A DNA stretch of 64,000 bases, from positions 32,045,449 through 32,109,448 of the forward strand of contig NC_079491.1 in the NCBI RefSeq assembly GCF_020520425.1, given 5' to 3'. Numbering within the stretch: the stretch's first letter is position 1; every line of letters starts with the position of its first letter. Position numbers and translations under genes: made by a program. Below the pieces are notes generated by a model. That model had not been told where the DNA came from and searched no databases. It worked only from the letters and a program-made list of their open reading frames with translations. This DNA comes from Spinacia oleracea (Eukaryota > Streptophyta > Magnoliopsida > Caryophyllales > Amaranthaceae). Of the stretch, positions 32,402-56,743 are shown piece after piece.

Positions 32402-35400
32402 TCAAGTAAAGAGATCCTGAATATCGAGGATATCGGCAAGGACACCAGCTGCTGTTGTATCATTGCCAGCTCCGGCACCTTGGATGATCAACGGTTGCTC
32501 GCTATAACACCTGCTGTATACTTCCACCTGCATTTACATAACACTTGAATGGTTAGGGATTGATTTAGGGTACACAATCACCTTACCAACTCAATGCTCG
32601 ACAAAATCATAAGCTTATACGCGTCAATCACAAGTACAACACGCATTAACAGAAGCTTAGAGACGAAGCACCGTATCCTGAGGCACAACCATCAGAAAGA
32701 ATTCTTTTCAATTACGCTAGTTTAGATCATAAATAATTTTTCTTTGAAATTATCAAGTTCTGCACTTGGGTATAGAAAAAAGTACCCAAATGTAACCCCG
32801 GCAAAGTAAATGAATTATAGATAAGCACAATAATGAGTATTGCACACAAAATTTACCAGATACTTACCACATTATCGCTTCCTCTTAGTCTTCCTAAGGC
32901 AGAATTTTTGGGAACCTCCTGAATTCCAACCTCGCACCTGCAAACAATGAGACCCACGACATCCAAACACCTTTCAGAACTTTACAACATTAATCATTTT
33001 ATCCCCTAGCTACAATAGCATTAACACATACGAAGTATGTGATATGTACAGTACCAACTTCTCCTAAATAGTGAATGACTGTTTAATCAAATGTAGACTA
33101 TGATTTAAGGACAGTTTTGCCTTTTTTCACTTATTTTGGGCCAACGGAATACATTCAGGATGAAAAGATTCCTACCTAGAACCCTCGATCACACAAACAT
33201 AGCGAAGCACGTTTCCGTTGGTAGCTGCTTTTTCGACTCTATCCGCAAGATTATTATCAAGTTGTGGAACACCAGTAGCAAGAAATTCTTCCACATTCAT
33301 GACATTAGGTCCCATTTCAGCAGGATATAAACTTTCCACCTATTAAAGCATACAAGAATTAGGCTCTATCATGCTTTGGGTAAAAGCATAAATAAAGGTT
33401 TAAAAACTGATTATTGCCAACCTTAATGCTGTCCAACTCAATTCGTTGTCCGAGAAGCCGAGCAATGATTAAAGCCTATTTCCAACCCATTTAAACAATA
33501 TCAGAATCACAAAGCCTCTAGCTATACGAGTCAACAGCTTATTAATAGAGAAAAAAAAGAAGTGGCCAAGTCAACATTTTAGATGATAAATCTAAGTATC
33601 CTTAAAGACACGGGATAATATTAATCTGAAATAACAGACTGACTTGAATTGCCATAAAAAAGTTACAGACTGGCTTCATGCCTAAAACCTTTTTTGGTCA
33701 GTTCTGAAATACTTTTGGAGCATACAGTATGGATTTTCAAGATACCAAATTGATCAAAGACTATAGCTTTATGATTAGGCAACGAAGTTAGCAGTACAGA
33801 ATAGATTACCAATATAACTTATGATTATGCAACCAAGTTACAGGATAGGTTAGCAACTTCTTGGACGTCGTAAAATGTAAAGTTCAATCAATGCTTTTAT
33901 GATGACTGAAAGACCACAAAACCTTGTAAGAAGTAGATGCAAAAAACAAAAACAAAAACAAAAAAAAATCAACTAATTATGCTTAGTCATAGCACAAACC
34001 TTTCTTGCGACATCCATACCACCCAAGTCATCACGAGGATCTGTAATCACAAGAATTGAATCAATCACAATTTACAAGTGCTTTTGTGAAAACATGTGTC
34101 TCAGAAAAGTGAGTTATTCATCTCTGGTCAATCCTATCATGAGATGTGCAATCGTGTATCAAGCCAATCTAGACAAAAGTATATAACTGAGTGTTCATTG
34201 TAAGAGCATGCACTTTGACTCCATAAGGAGGTGTTCTCTTCAACTTATAGGACCTTATTTAAATAAGTTTCAGGTCTTATAAGTTTAGATAAGTTCCTAT
34301 AAGGTCCTATAAGATCTTATACGTTCCAAAGGTAAGTTTCAATAAGATCCTTTAAGTTTCAATAAGGTCTTATAAGTTCTATAAGATCCTATAAGTTTAA
34401 TACGGTCCTATAAGGTCCTATAAGTTTACATAATTTCAAGTCCTATAAGTAACATCACGGTAAAGATAGTAAAACATATCCAACTTTATTTCAAACTATC
34501 AATAATAATCATGACCAGTTCTAAGCAAAGAGACCGATTTCATCATTTCTCTTCCAATACCCGAAACTTAAGCGGACTTTTGGGATGGGAGGAGGATGGA
34601 GGCTGGAGGCTGTTTTCCAGTTGTGACCGACCAAGGGATCCAACATAAAAAAAATATATATATAAAAGGAGCTGAAAATACCCTTGATTGAATTCCATAA
34701 TGCTTTAAATAGATGTAGAAATGGCCCCAGGTAAAATTGTAGCATCACATTTACGATAAGCATCAGACATAGAGATTATACCAAATGTTTTATAATAAAG
34801 AAAAGCACCAGACATAGAGATTATACCAAATGTTTCCACCTTTCATAGTTCTATGCACTAGCCTTATCAGTTTTAGCAGGCATAATTCCCCGAAGATGCC
34901 ACGCAAATAGTCTGGGACTCTGGTCACAGATAACTCATACAGGTTCCACACATATAATTATGTCTCATTTGTAGTCTTCTCATCTTAAACAAAAAGGAGA
35001 CAGGTCTAGAGTTCCCTAATAAACAATCATGTGTCAAATTACAAGTGATCGTATGATTTGACCCCGGTAAGAAATTGCACAAAATCAACAATTTAGAAGA
35101 ATCATTTTTTCAAAAATTTAGCATACTACAGGAAAACCATGATGTTGGTCAGCAGAAAGCTAATGTACACACCTGGTTCAGTATAACCAAGAGCCTTAGC
35201 AGTTTTCACAACTTCACTAAGAGGCTTCCCATCTTCTACTTCGCTCATGACATACCCCAATGTGCCTATTAGAAAGAGAAAGGATGTGATTCATAAAGAT
35301 CTGGTACTATCAGGTCTACAGCAAATTTAACCAAGATGAGAGAAAACTGCAGACTGGCACAACAAAATACCACTCAAGCTGCCAACAATACGATGGATAG

Positions 35401-38400
35401 TGTCCCCAGATGAAAGTAACCGATTAATGGACACTATTACTGGAAGACCAGCACCAACCTACCACAAATACAAGACCCCATAAAAAAGAATACAATTTCC
35501 ACCAATATATATTAATAGGGTCTGAAGTACAATATAACATACAAATCATTGTTGTATGAATTTTAGATGATCTAGGTTGATTCAGAGATTTCATGTCATA
35601 ATATACCATGAAGAATAATACCGCGTACCAAGGAATAGTTTTATCAGAAAACCAATGCAAAGAAGTCAAGAAGATGAGGCAACAGAAATGATGTAAAGAA
35701 ATGCAATAGCATGCAAGATAGTGGAATAGACCTAATGCCTACAGACTGCAGGAAGCCCGGAATGTTGGACTTGAGGGTTAAAAGTGTAACTATGCGTATG
35801 ATGACAGCAGGATTTAGAGAGATAATATAATCTATGTACAGTCTTGCCTCAGACAAGTTCAAGTTAGCTGATAAATTGGTTTCCGATTAAGGGGGAGCTA
35901 AAGCACGGGGAAAATAAAAGTCTAACTCTCACCGTCCTGGTAAAAATGTCCACTAAGAATGTTCACAAACTTTAAGAAAATTCACTTTTACTTATCGATT
36001 TTATGTATTATGCTATAAGTTTCCTACTTTATGTATTATGCTACATGTGGCCATGTGCCCTACTTTCAATTGAATCATGTGTCGAATCAAGCACTTTTTG
36101 GGAATCAAGTAAGGGTATTATGAAAAATTGAATAAAAAAAAAGGTTGTACTTTTTAAAGTACTTTTAGTAAGTGAGCATTATACTGGATTACTGGGACCT
36201 GCTAAGGAGAAGATAAAACCAGTTTTTAGGGGAGCAGAGGGAATAGATGTGCATGCTTTTACAAGAAAACCCTATAGAGATGATTGGCTAAACAAATTCA
36301 TTCTACACATTGTGTACATAAGATCAATCAAAGGTTATGAAGATAAGACGTACAGTTGATTCATGTCGAAGACGGTGTGGGTGTAAGACCAACTTATCAT
36401 AATTCTCCTGCATTTCAAAGAAGCTTCTGATTAGATTGCACTTGATCAGCCACATTGTAGACGACTAAAAGTATGAAGTCAAAACATACACCAACAGGCA
36501 ATATCTACTCTGCGTTAGGACTTGGGGAAATGGGGTGCACAAAATGCAGTATTACAGATACCACAAAGGTTAAGAGAAGTTGGACCAATGGCAAGATTTT
36601 CAGGACATATAGGGTACTGTTCCATCTTCCAGGGGACAATATAAATGGAGGATGATACTGCAAATAATCCAGGTGCAAAGGGAGAAAAAGAAAAGGCTTG
36701 ACTTCATTCTGTCTGATTAAAGAAATAGTCGGAAAAGTTCATATGTCCAAGGAGGTGAGAAGAAATGAATAGATCAGACAGCGATAATAGACCAATACGA
36801 TACATCAGTAATGTAAATATAGGTAAAATGAAGGGGTGAAGTAAGAATAGGAGTGCCTAGAAGTGCCATTTATTTAACTATCCTTAACCCCAAAATTAGA
36901 GAAGGCACACACACAAAAATTAAAACAAATCTTTACCATTGAGGATGTAAGGGGCTTCTTATTTGCAAGTACAATGCAGCCATTCATTTCAACAACCTTC
37001 TGCAATATCCCTATGGTGTCTGAACTAGCAGAGCAGTCTACAACAGCCAATCCTGTCAAGCCAAGTTTGACATGCCACACAGCTGAGTATTTGAAATAGA
37101 CGCAAAACGTGTTTCAAGCTTTAAGCAAGGTTTTATCATGAAAAAGTTGAACACATAATTTCGTCCGCTAAGTGTGAGAGACTACAACACTCCTAATCAT
37201 GGCTTATACTTTATACAAAAGTTACAAATCCAGGTTTCCAGAAACCCATGACATGAATTCGCAAAATGGGCAAACCTCCTTTCATAGATTTGAGGGGAAT
37301 ATTACTTTTTTTCTTTTCATTTTACAACAGCGCAGTGGGGATAGGGAAACAATGCAATTAAGTGATGTCAAATTGAAGTCGGGAAACCTAATACAAAAGG
37401 AACCAAAGCCTTGTTCTGGGAAAAGAGCATGTGAAGCACGATATCCAGAGAAACCAGAAAGAATGCAACTAGTAGGCAGAAAATATCCATCAGAAATCAA
37501 CTCTTACACCTATGCAAGTGGTTGTTAAACACGAGGCTAGTTGAATTTCACTTTGCCGAAGTCATTTCTTTATGTAGCTATCTCCAGCGGCGAACTAAAA
37601 CCTTACTTTTGCATCTTTAGGGGTGACCAAGTAAGAAAATTACCTACTTTTTAACTAGTTTTTTCAAAAAAAATCAGAACTTGGAGGGTGTTGAGGCTCC
37701 CGTCCCTCTGTGTTCCACCCATGGCTATCTCAAAGCTCATACAAGAAAGGAAAGTGACTTTCTCTTCCAATTTTACCAATAATATGTTCTATAAATAAGA
37801 ATAATAAAAATGTAGAGCTTCTAATTCAAAGTATAGCTAAACCCTTGTTACTATGCTCCCTCTATGTCAAATTAGCAATTACTTTAGCCTCTCTTTCACA
37901 AAAGAATTTTGCTAACCATAGCTCTTAGAGCAATGGATAAGTATTGTCCAATGTCCATGGCCCATACCAATAACATTTAGCAATTTCCTTTTTGATAAAC
38001 AATAGTACTTGTCACTAAAAATTTACAATTACATCGTTATTGATTACTGATTTACTCTAGAATACCATCAAACCCCTTAAGCTCAGATTTCGATCAAGGA
38101 GTAGGAACAAACCTGTGGATCGAACCAAATGGCTTGCAATTTCAGAAATATTAGTGATCGTCTCAGAATTGGAGAACACTTGGTAAGCACCTACATTTAA
38201 GCAAATCAAACAGCTAGCTAAGTTTCAGATTCATTTCTCTACAATTAGTAGACAAAAATGAATAAATCTCGTATTAGTTGTCTACATCTTTATCCTTCCT
38301 AATACACCAAAAAGAATTGGTAAATAATGACATCAATTAATTAACTCACCATAAGATGTGAGAGAAGAAAGGGAAGAACCGTTTGATTTGAGGCGACAAA

Positions 38401-38744
38401 TTTCATTAATTGAATTATCATCAAGCTCAGTGGTGAATATATCCGGCACAGAAAGCAAAGATTTGCTGTCTGCAACTCCCACCACTCTCAATCTAACGCC
38501 CTGCAAAATCAAATTGGAAAGTTCTTAAAAATGATGAAATTGAAGAAAGGGGTTATAATTTGATTCAATAAAAAATGTAATAATCCCAAAAACAAAAAGA
38601 GAATGAGAATGAAGAAAAAAAAGATGGAAATAAAAAGGAACTTGCATGAAGATTGGCATGGATGAGTCTGCAGGAGACAATGTGTTGAAGAAGCTGTCGC
38701 CCGACACCTCCGCAACCCATGAGAATCAAAGGAATGCTCTTCAT
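32402..38744 (-). CDS. Homoserine dehydrogenase-like protein, 12 exons, 377 residues
   Basis: Exons: 38744-38646, 38500-38350, 38190-38113, 37052-36937, 36407-36354, 35458-35371, 35265-35173, 34040-34000, 33475-33422, 33339-33176, 32937-32868, 32527-32402; the sum is 1134 bases with no break. The N-terminus [19 protein letters not shown] holds the NAD(P)-binding GxGxxG. Further family motifs are [21 protein letters not shown] (about 138-148), [24 protein letters not shown] and [14 protein letters not shown] (about 227-240), ending [19 protein letters not shown]. The enzyme reduces aspartate semialdehyde to homoserine for Thr, Met and Ile. It lacks an aspartate kinase domain, like the monofunctional-type Arabidopsis protein At5g21060, which it matches in length and motifs from memory. 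No transit peptide is seen, so location is open. Intron 1 has a GC donor. Confidence 0.9.
34235..34450. repeat. CCTATAAG short-repeat array in homoserine dehydrogenase intron 7
   Basis: About 15 occurrences of YTATAAG words (CCTATAAGGTCCTATAAG, TTTCAATAAGRTC, GTCTTATAAGTT) over roughly 200 bases, irregular in spacing. Confidence 0.75.
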
Positions 38745-38759
38745 CTCTCTTGTTTTCTC

Positions 38760-38980
38760 AGAATCAAAAATGGTGAAATTTGGAATTGGGAATTCTTGGA
38801 GGTTTTGGGTTTAAGACTTTAAGTTAGTGGGGACTATGTGTTCGTTTTGATTGAGACCGGTACAGATAACAGATTAACAGATGTTAGTTTTTTCTCTTTT
38901 TGGCCGGAGTTGTGTCGCTTTAGGAATATACTGGCCTTGTTTGACCATACCATACGCGATCTTTCGTTGGTTATGATTGT
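38760..38980. other. 5' flank of the homoserine dehydrogenase gene
   Basis: Leader and promoter region of the minus-strand gene. I see no clear TATA box. The hAT element at 38992 begins about 250 bases beyond the ATG. Confidence 0.4.
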
Positions 38981-38991
38981 TTCACTCAAAG

Positions 38992-39778
38992 TGCTAGAGC
39001 TATCAAAACGGGTACTCGAGTTGGGTCCGGATCTGATCATTTTGGGTCTTGGGTTATGATCAGGTTGGGTCGTATTGGGTTATTTATCACACGGGTGCAG
39101 GTCGGGTTCGGTCATATTGATTATTTGTCGGGTTATTTTTTTATTTCGGTATAGGTCGGGTTTGGTCGGGTTTTTTTCTAGTCAGGTACAATTTCGGGTT
39201 CAGGTCTTAACGAGTCAGGTTTGAGTCAGACTTGTAGCAGTCAAGTTCGGATCTGATAATTATTGGGTCGGTTAAAATTCAGGTGGGGTTCACTATAAGT
39301 CTGATAACTATCAGGTCTAGCCAAGTTTTAACCTGATAATTAACTTTTATAAATTTGGTTAAATTTGGTTTAACGCTTTTCACTTGTTCTAGATTAGGTA
39401 ATTATAAAAGATAATATTAACTTGATTTAAGTTATTATTTAGTTAGGTCAATGACAAATCGGGTTGTCAACAGGTCGCGTAAAATCAGGTAACTCGTTGT
39501 CACAAGTTGGGTCAATAACATGCTTCATCGGGTTATAATCGATTTCAGGTTGCCATCGGCTCGGGTGTTGAATCGGGTTCGGGTCATTTTCCGGTCGGGT
39601 GCCAGGTTCGGGTCCGGGTCATGCATTAACGGGTCGAAATCGGTCGTCGGTTTTAATGGGTTGGATAGGGTTACGGGTTTCATATTTAAACAACATTTTG
39701 GGTCTCGGATCCGGCTCCTTAAAAGTACAGGTCGGTTCAGGTCGGTTTCTCGGGTCGGGTCTGCTTTTGACAGCTCTA
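38992..39778. mobile_element. Non-autonomous hAT-like element with CGGGT-rich inside, ~790 bp
   Basis: Inverted ends TAGAGCTATCAAAA (38995) and TAGAGCTGTCAAAA (reverse of 39765-39778). Flanks ACTCAAAG (38984-38991) and ACTCAAAC (39779-39786) look like an 8-bp target duplication with one change, although three bases separate the left copy from the TIR. The inside is a long run of GGTCGGGTT variants. Confidence 0.65.
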
Positions 39779-39803
39779 ACTCAAACTAGCTTTAACTATA
39801 TAA

Positions 39804-40356
39804 CTAGTGTGTTGCCCGGACGTTGCTCCGGGTTTCACTTTTACTGGGGTTTAGTTTTTGTAAATATGTGTTTATATAGGTGGTGATGTTATCGGATTTC
39901 CACGCAAGATTAGTGGCCAGTTAACAAATTTCCTTCCCGTATCCGAATATCAAAACAAAGTCGAGTCCTCTTCTTCATGATTAGTTGATTATTATACCTC
40001 TATTAACGTTTCCCTCTTTCGTACTCATAATTACACTCCATAACACTAAATTTTTTATTTTTTAATCTTAAGATGAAAAGAGAAGAATTATACATTTATA
40101 AGTTAAGTAATTAATTCCCTTTTGTTTTTCTTTTATTTCATTGTTATTCATTTATATTTTATATTTATAATGGTAAAATATAACATCAATGTGGCTAGTT
40201 AAGATGGTAAGAAGTGTAACTTTTAATTCAAGAGGTCTAGTGTTTGATTGTCAATGACATGTCATAATACTTATTAGTGGTGATGTGGCGTAATAAGAAG
40301 AGATTTACGTGGAATATATATGTTCTTATAAACGCCTTTTAATAGATTAGTATAGA
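39804..40356 (-). mobile_element. Complete small non-autonomous Helitron, 553 bp
   Basis: On the minus strand it starts TCTATACTAATC after A (40357) and ends CTAG before T (39803), with the hairpin CCCGGAGCAACGTCCGGG (6-bp stem) 11 bases before the end. These are the standard Helitron end signals, without target duplication. No coding capacity. Confidence 0.88.
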
Positions 40357-40398
40357 TGGTTGTTTAGTTGTTTTTTAAATTTCTATGTTTATTGTGGT

Positions 40399-40667
40399 CA
40401 AAATATGGTTTATACATCTAAGTGTATAATGTTTACTGTGCACCCTGTTTTTAAATAGACATAAAGTTCAATTACAAAGAACATATTGTTCATACCCAAA
40501 GAACATGTACCAAATTAACATATAGTTCAAATTCAAATAACATGTAGTCCAATATTTCATTTGTACATATACATTGAAATTATTCTCCATGTTCATTAGA
40601 TTCTCAATGGATGTTTATCAGGGTGCACAATGAGCATTGTGCACCCGGATATACTATCCAAATTGCG
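40399..40667. mobile_element. Mutator-like MITE, copy 2 (269 bp)
   Basis: Same ends, inside and exact length as the copy at 11885-12153, with more differences in the left arm. The 9-bp flanks TATTGTGGT and TATGTCGGC match at only five places, so this copy may be older. Confidence 0.8.
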
Positions 40668-41204
40668 TATGTCGGCTTGTGTTATTAGTGGAAATGTATG
40701 TTTTTACCCCAATAGAGATGTAATTTAAAGGTTGAAAGAATATATAAATCAAATGATGAATTAGTTTTGAGTGTGTTAAAGATGGAGATGGAGTGGAATG
40801 TGTTGAATGAATATATGAATTAAATGTGAATTGATAAAGTGGAAGAGACGTGGGATTTGTAAATATACGAAGTAGCAAACAACATCAAATGAAGAAGATA
40901 AAGTGGAAGAGACGTTGGATTTGCAAATATACGAAGTAGCAAACAACAAAAATAAACAAACAAACATATTGATGGAGAGAAGGAGGGGATGACACACATC
41001 ACCTAATTATATATGGCTTTCCATTTTAAATAGTAGGTAGATAGACTAGGTATAGACTAATTTAGTTATCGATATAATATAATATTAATTATATTTATAT
41101 TTTTTCTGTTCTTTTTAATTGATTCACTCGATTAATTTTGTATATATATAAATTAAGAAGAGGAAAGAGAGTGCAAAAAGAGAAAGGTAGCCCATGTCAA
41201 CGAT

Positions 41205-41511
41205 GAGGTTGGCTAGGCCGCTGGTCAACAGCGACAAATTTATCCATACCCAGGGGTAAAATGATATTTTCACTCAATGCGTTGAAAAGTCAAACAAAAT
41301 ACAAAGTATCGGCAACAATGATAGTATTTCAATACAATAATGACAGTATTTATGCAAATGATGACAATTCTTATATTACCGTTGACAGTATATAACAAGT
41401 TAGCAACATGTTTACACATTTATTTAAGGATAGACCATCTTTTCCAATTTTTTTTTTTTTTGATGGGTATGGATAAATTTGTCGCTGGTGACCAGCGTCC
41501 TAGCCAACCTC
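41205..41511. mobile_element. Long-inverted-repeat MITE-like element (~307 bp)
   Basis: Arms 41205-41252 and 41464-41511 are inverted copies, 46 of 48 bases equal by my count (GAGGTTGGCTAGG...CATACCCA). A T tract borders the right arm. No target duplication was settled; the class is open, possibly Mutator-like. Confidence 0.7.
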
Positions 41512-42331
41512 GTGCAATGATAACGTAAAAAGAGAGAGAGAGGCCGTTCACATGTTGGATTTTTCACGTGGTGTTTACCTTTTACTAATTAGGATTCCTT
41601 CATATCATTATCAATGGTAATTGCCTCCTATCTCGACCCTGAATTATGACAAAAGCAAAACCACATTGGCCAATGTTCATCTCAATACTCGGTTGTGGTC
41701 ATATCAGACAAATATGCGTATAGCAATAACACTATCAGAAGTTCAACCCGTCTTTTTTGTGCTTCAGCTCCATCCATCTCAAAGCTAGGAAGGCAACAAT
41801 GGCAACCTCGGGATTCGACTGTTGGGGTATTAGTGTACACATTACCAAAATAAAATTAAAGAAGATGAGATTATTTGAGACATGTACCGGGTTTGATTAT
41901 GATGAGCCCTAATCCAAACAGTTCCATATTATTATTATTCAGGATTCAGAATTCAGAAAGAAGTTCAAAACAAAATTCAGATGTTCTATAGAGTAATACT
42001 AGGCAATCAGGCTAAAACTTCACACTTTATGGTTTTGTGGCTTATCATCATTCTTCATTATCTTCTAATTAACAGAAACTAGGTGCTCCATGTCGCATCT
42101 ATTTACAGCTTGCCTGACGAAATGTGCTTGTCATGCTAAGCAGTCAGCAACTTCAACTAATCTGCCATTATACAAGAGTAACTTCAATTAAAATTATGCA
42201 CATTGAAATCCTTGTAAAACAAACAACATTCAAGAGAAGAGAAATATGTAACTGATACACTCATAGCAGCAACATTCAGCAAATTCAAGTATGAACATGA
42301 CATAAAATATTCAGTGTTCAGTGTTCAGTGT

Positions 42332-53864
<11,533 letters not shown>

Positions 53865-54426
53865 ATTAATCCCCCTTTCTCTTCTCCTATTCAAAATCAA
53901 ATTGGGGAAAAACTTAACAACATTAATCATGAGTTAACTGCTTCTCGGTAAAATTAAAATTAAAATTAAATTCCAAATACCCAAATTACTGAAGTCCTTG
54001 TGGTTTAATTCTCAATTACTCTCAATCTAATTTCTAAAAAGAAAAAAAGAAAAATTACCCAGTTCATCATCTTGCATAATTAACCAAAATTGTTCCATAT
54101 AAACAAGTGGGTATTTCAAGAAAATTATTGAATTCCTCAACATAATTAAGGTTTCAGTAAAATCGAAGAAAAGTTGAAAACTGTGGATCAATTCGTCGCT
54201 TTAATTCATCTAATTGCCATATATTATTGTTTCAGAAAGAGATGAAGAGGGGAGAGAGAGAGTGGAAAATAGAGAGAGCTCACTGGTTCTACAGTCGCAG
54301 AGATGATCTGATCGTGAATTGAGCAGGTGGAGTTCGCAGATCTGGGAAATCGCCGGTAAAAAGGCAGAAGAGGAGAGAGAAAGAAAGAGCAAAAAAGAAG
54401 GGTCAAAGAAATTTGAATGATTGAGG

Positions 54427-54435
54427 TTTTATATA
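54427..54435 (-). promoter_or_regulatory. TATA box of the TBP gene
   Basis: The minus strand reads TATATAAAA just upstream of a CT-rich leader (54410-54290), which ends at a probable 5' UTR donor. The TBP gene itself thus appears to have a TATA promoter. Confidence 0.6.
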
Positions 54436-54439
54436 AAAG

Positions 54440-55900
54440 TTTTCTAAATACTTGGGTATTTATAATAGGGGTTGATTTATAAACCGCCTTCTCCCTTTTC
54501 TTTTTGGGCTAGGATTTCCTTGATTAGTGGTCTTGGGCCTAATTATGTCTTGGGCTCCTTTGGTTGGTTATCGGGTTCGATTAAATATTATCAACCTTTT
54601 ATTAAAAAAAAAAAACTAGAAGGTAATATTATCAACTTCGTAACTCTCTTATGTACTTTCAGTCACATCTTCATACTTGTTATATATTGATATGATTTGA
54701 AAAGTAACCACCTTGTCAAATTCGTAATGGATCAAGTTTTGATGTTTATTAAATATTTTTATTACTTTCTTATTTTATTTACCTCTAGCAACGTGCAAAA
54801 ACAAACAAACAAGTAACGCAAATAGCAAAGTAAATGCGGATGAGATGGTCGCGCAAGGTTGGATCCAAGACATAAGGGATTACATAAAAATTTAAAAGAA
54901 AACTATAAAAAATAATTTAAAAATCGATTATTGTTTCAAAGGAAAAGGGTAAGCTTACAATATAATTGCCACAATTCCAAAAACCTCGTTAATGGGATAA
55001 ATAAGTGCAGGGCGTGCAGCAGTGCAAGCTGATAAGTTATGACATAACACGACAATGTTTGCTACATACTTTGTTGAAGACTGGATATTGTTTTCGTAGG
55101 ATTTTTGAGAGAGTTTATATTAATTTGTTTGTTACAATAGTAGGCAATTAGTGATGGAATTATTAATTGATGTTAGTTAATGTTAATTTTAAGTTGCGTT
55201 ACTCAAGCTAGAGTCGTTGGGGAAAAAAAATTGTTCAGGCTCATCCTACCGTCCTCCATCACTACAGGTTGAACGTTATAATCACTTATTTAAGGGAGCG
55301 TATTATGGAAGTCAATGTATAGAAAGAGGAGCACATATATTTAATGGAAATTTTTTACAGTATTGAGGATTAATACTTATTTCGAATTTTCGATGATAAA
55401 ATGACATTTAACACTACTGGTAGAGGTGGTAGTGATTATGATGTGGAAGTCTAAGGTAACAAGTTCAAGCTTTGCTATATTATTTTTAAGTGAGTGTATT
55501 AAGTCATTTTTAGAACACTTTTAGGTGAGTGCAAGACAAACCTATTCGCTATTCTACACATACACTTACGGATCACTTGCGGCAGAAAATAATCTGAGAT
55601 GAACACTTTTTATACTCTATTATATTTTTATTTTCTTTAAGAAGGAAAAATACACAAATGTTAGAATAATCCTTTCTCGAGACGGTATACAAATCATTAC
55701 ATCATTATTTGGACAATTATAAAAAATAAAAAAAATATGTAAAAAAAAGAGAGAGAGAAGTGGGTAATAAAATAAAATGGCACTAAATTATGCAATTAGA
55801 AATAAAGAAATCCTCTGATCTCAAATTCCAAGAATTGCGATAGGTTCATATCAACCCTCTTTATCAGCCGTATGATTAAAAATCAACGGCTGAAAGTTCG
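54440..55900. other. Spacer between divergent TBP and FRS3-like genes
   Basis: Holds the TBP promoter on the left and the FRS3-like promoter on the right. A tract near 55400-55520 (TAGAGGTGGTAGTGATTATG, then AACAAGTTCAAGCTTTG) recalls a SINE-like tRNA-derived head but is too worn to call. No gene seen. Confidence 0.45.
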
Positions 55901-56722
55901 TGTGTCCTTGTTTGTTTTCAGATTCTTTGCGACATCCACTAATCTCTCTCATCCCTCCTTGCAAATTCTCCCGGCGACAAAACAAAAACCCTAACTTTCC
56001 GATCATTTCAATTTATAGCTTTCTGTTTTGATTTTTATTAAATCAGATTCCAAATACAGTATTAAAGTTCATTTTTTTGTCATCCTGTCGGAATTCCTGG
56101 TATTTTCCTCTCTTTTTTTTTGCTTTATTTGGCAATATCTAATTCGATTGATTATTTGAGCTTCTAAAATCTTTTATTTCAATTTAATTTCTAACAAAAT
56201 TTGTATGAAAAAACAAAAAATGACCCTTAATTAAAAATGGGTATGATGGTTGTTTTTTTTCATTTTGCTGTAATTTGGTGGACTGGGAATTAAGCCGAGC
56301 TTCATAGTTGGATTTCTTATTTGTTGCTAGTATATTTTTTTTTGGATTATTCTAGATACTCCGTATAGTTGAAGGTTAAATTTATGATTTTAAAATTTTT
56401 TGTTAACTATGTGAGAGTGGGAGCTAAAATTTTAATATTGATTAAGAAGGTGTTGATTGAATTTACACTTAAATAAGGTGTTGATTGGGTAATTTTTTTA
56501 AATTGCTGAAAATTTACTTGGATAAACTTGAGCTTATGATCATTGCCCTTAAGGTCAATCACAAATGCCTTGTCAGAAATATATAATGTCAATTTGATAG
56601 GGTACCCTATTGCAGTTGGGAGCTGGTTATGTATATGCATGTTGTGTCCACGTTGTTGCGTTGGAGGGCTATGGCGTGGATTTCTAGGTAGCTTAGAGGT
56701 GCAGATGTTGTAGTTTTACAGC

Positions 56723-56743
56723 ATGAATTGGCATGAGTGCTGA
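56723..56743 (+). promoter_or_regulatory. Overlapping upstream ORF before the FRS3-like start
   Basis: ATG at 56723 opens a six-codon frame (MNWHEC, stop 56741-56743) that overlaps the main ATG at 56733 in another frame. A likely 5' UTR intron acceptor (TTTTACAG) ends at 56721, so this uATG would be in the mature mRNA. Confidence 0.5.
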
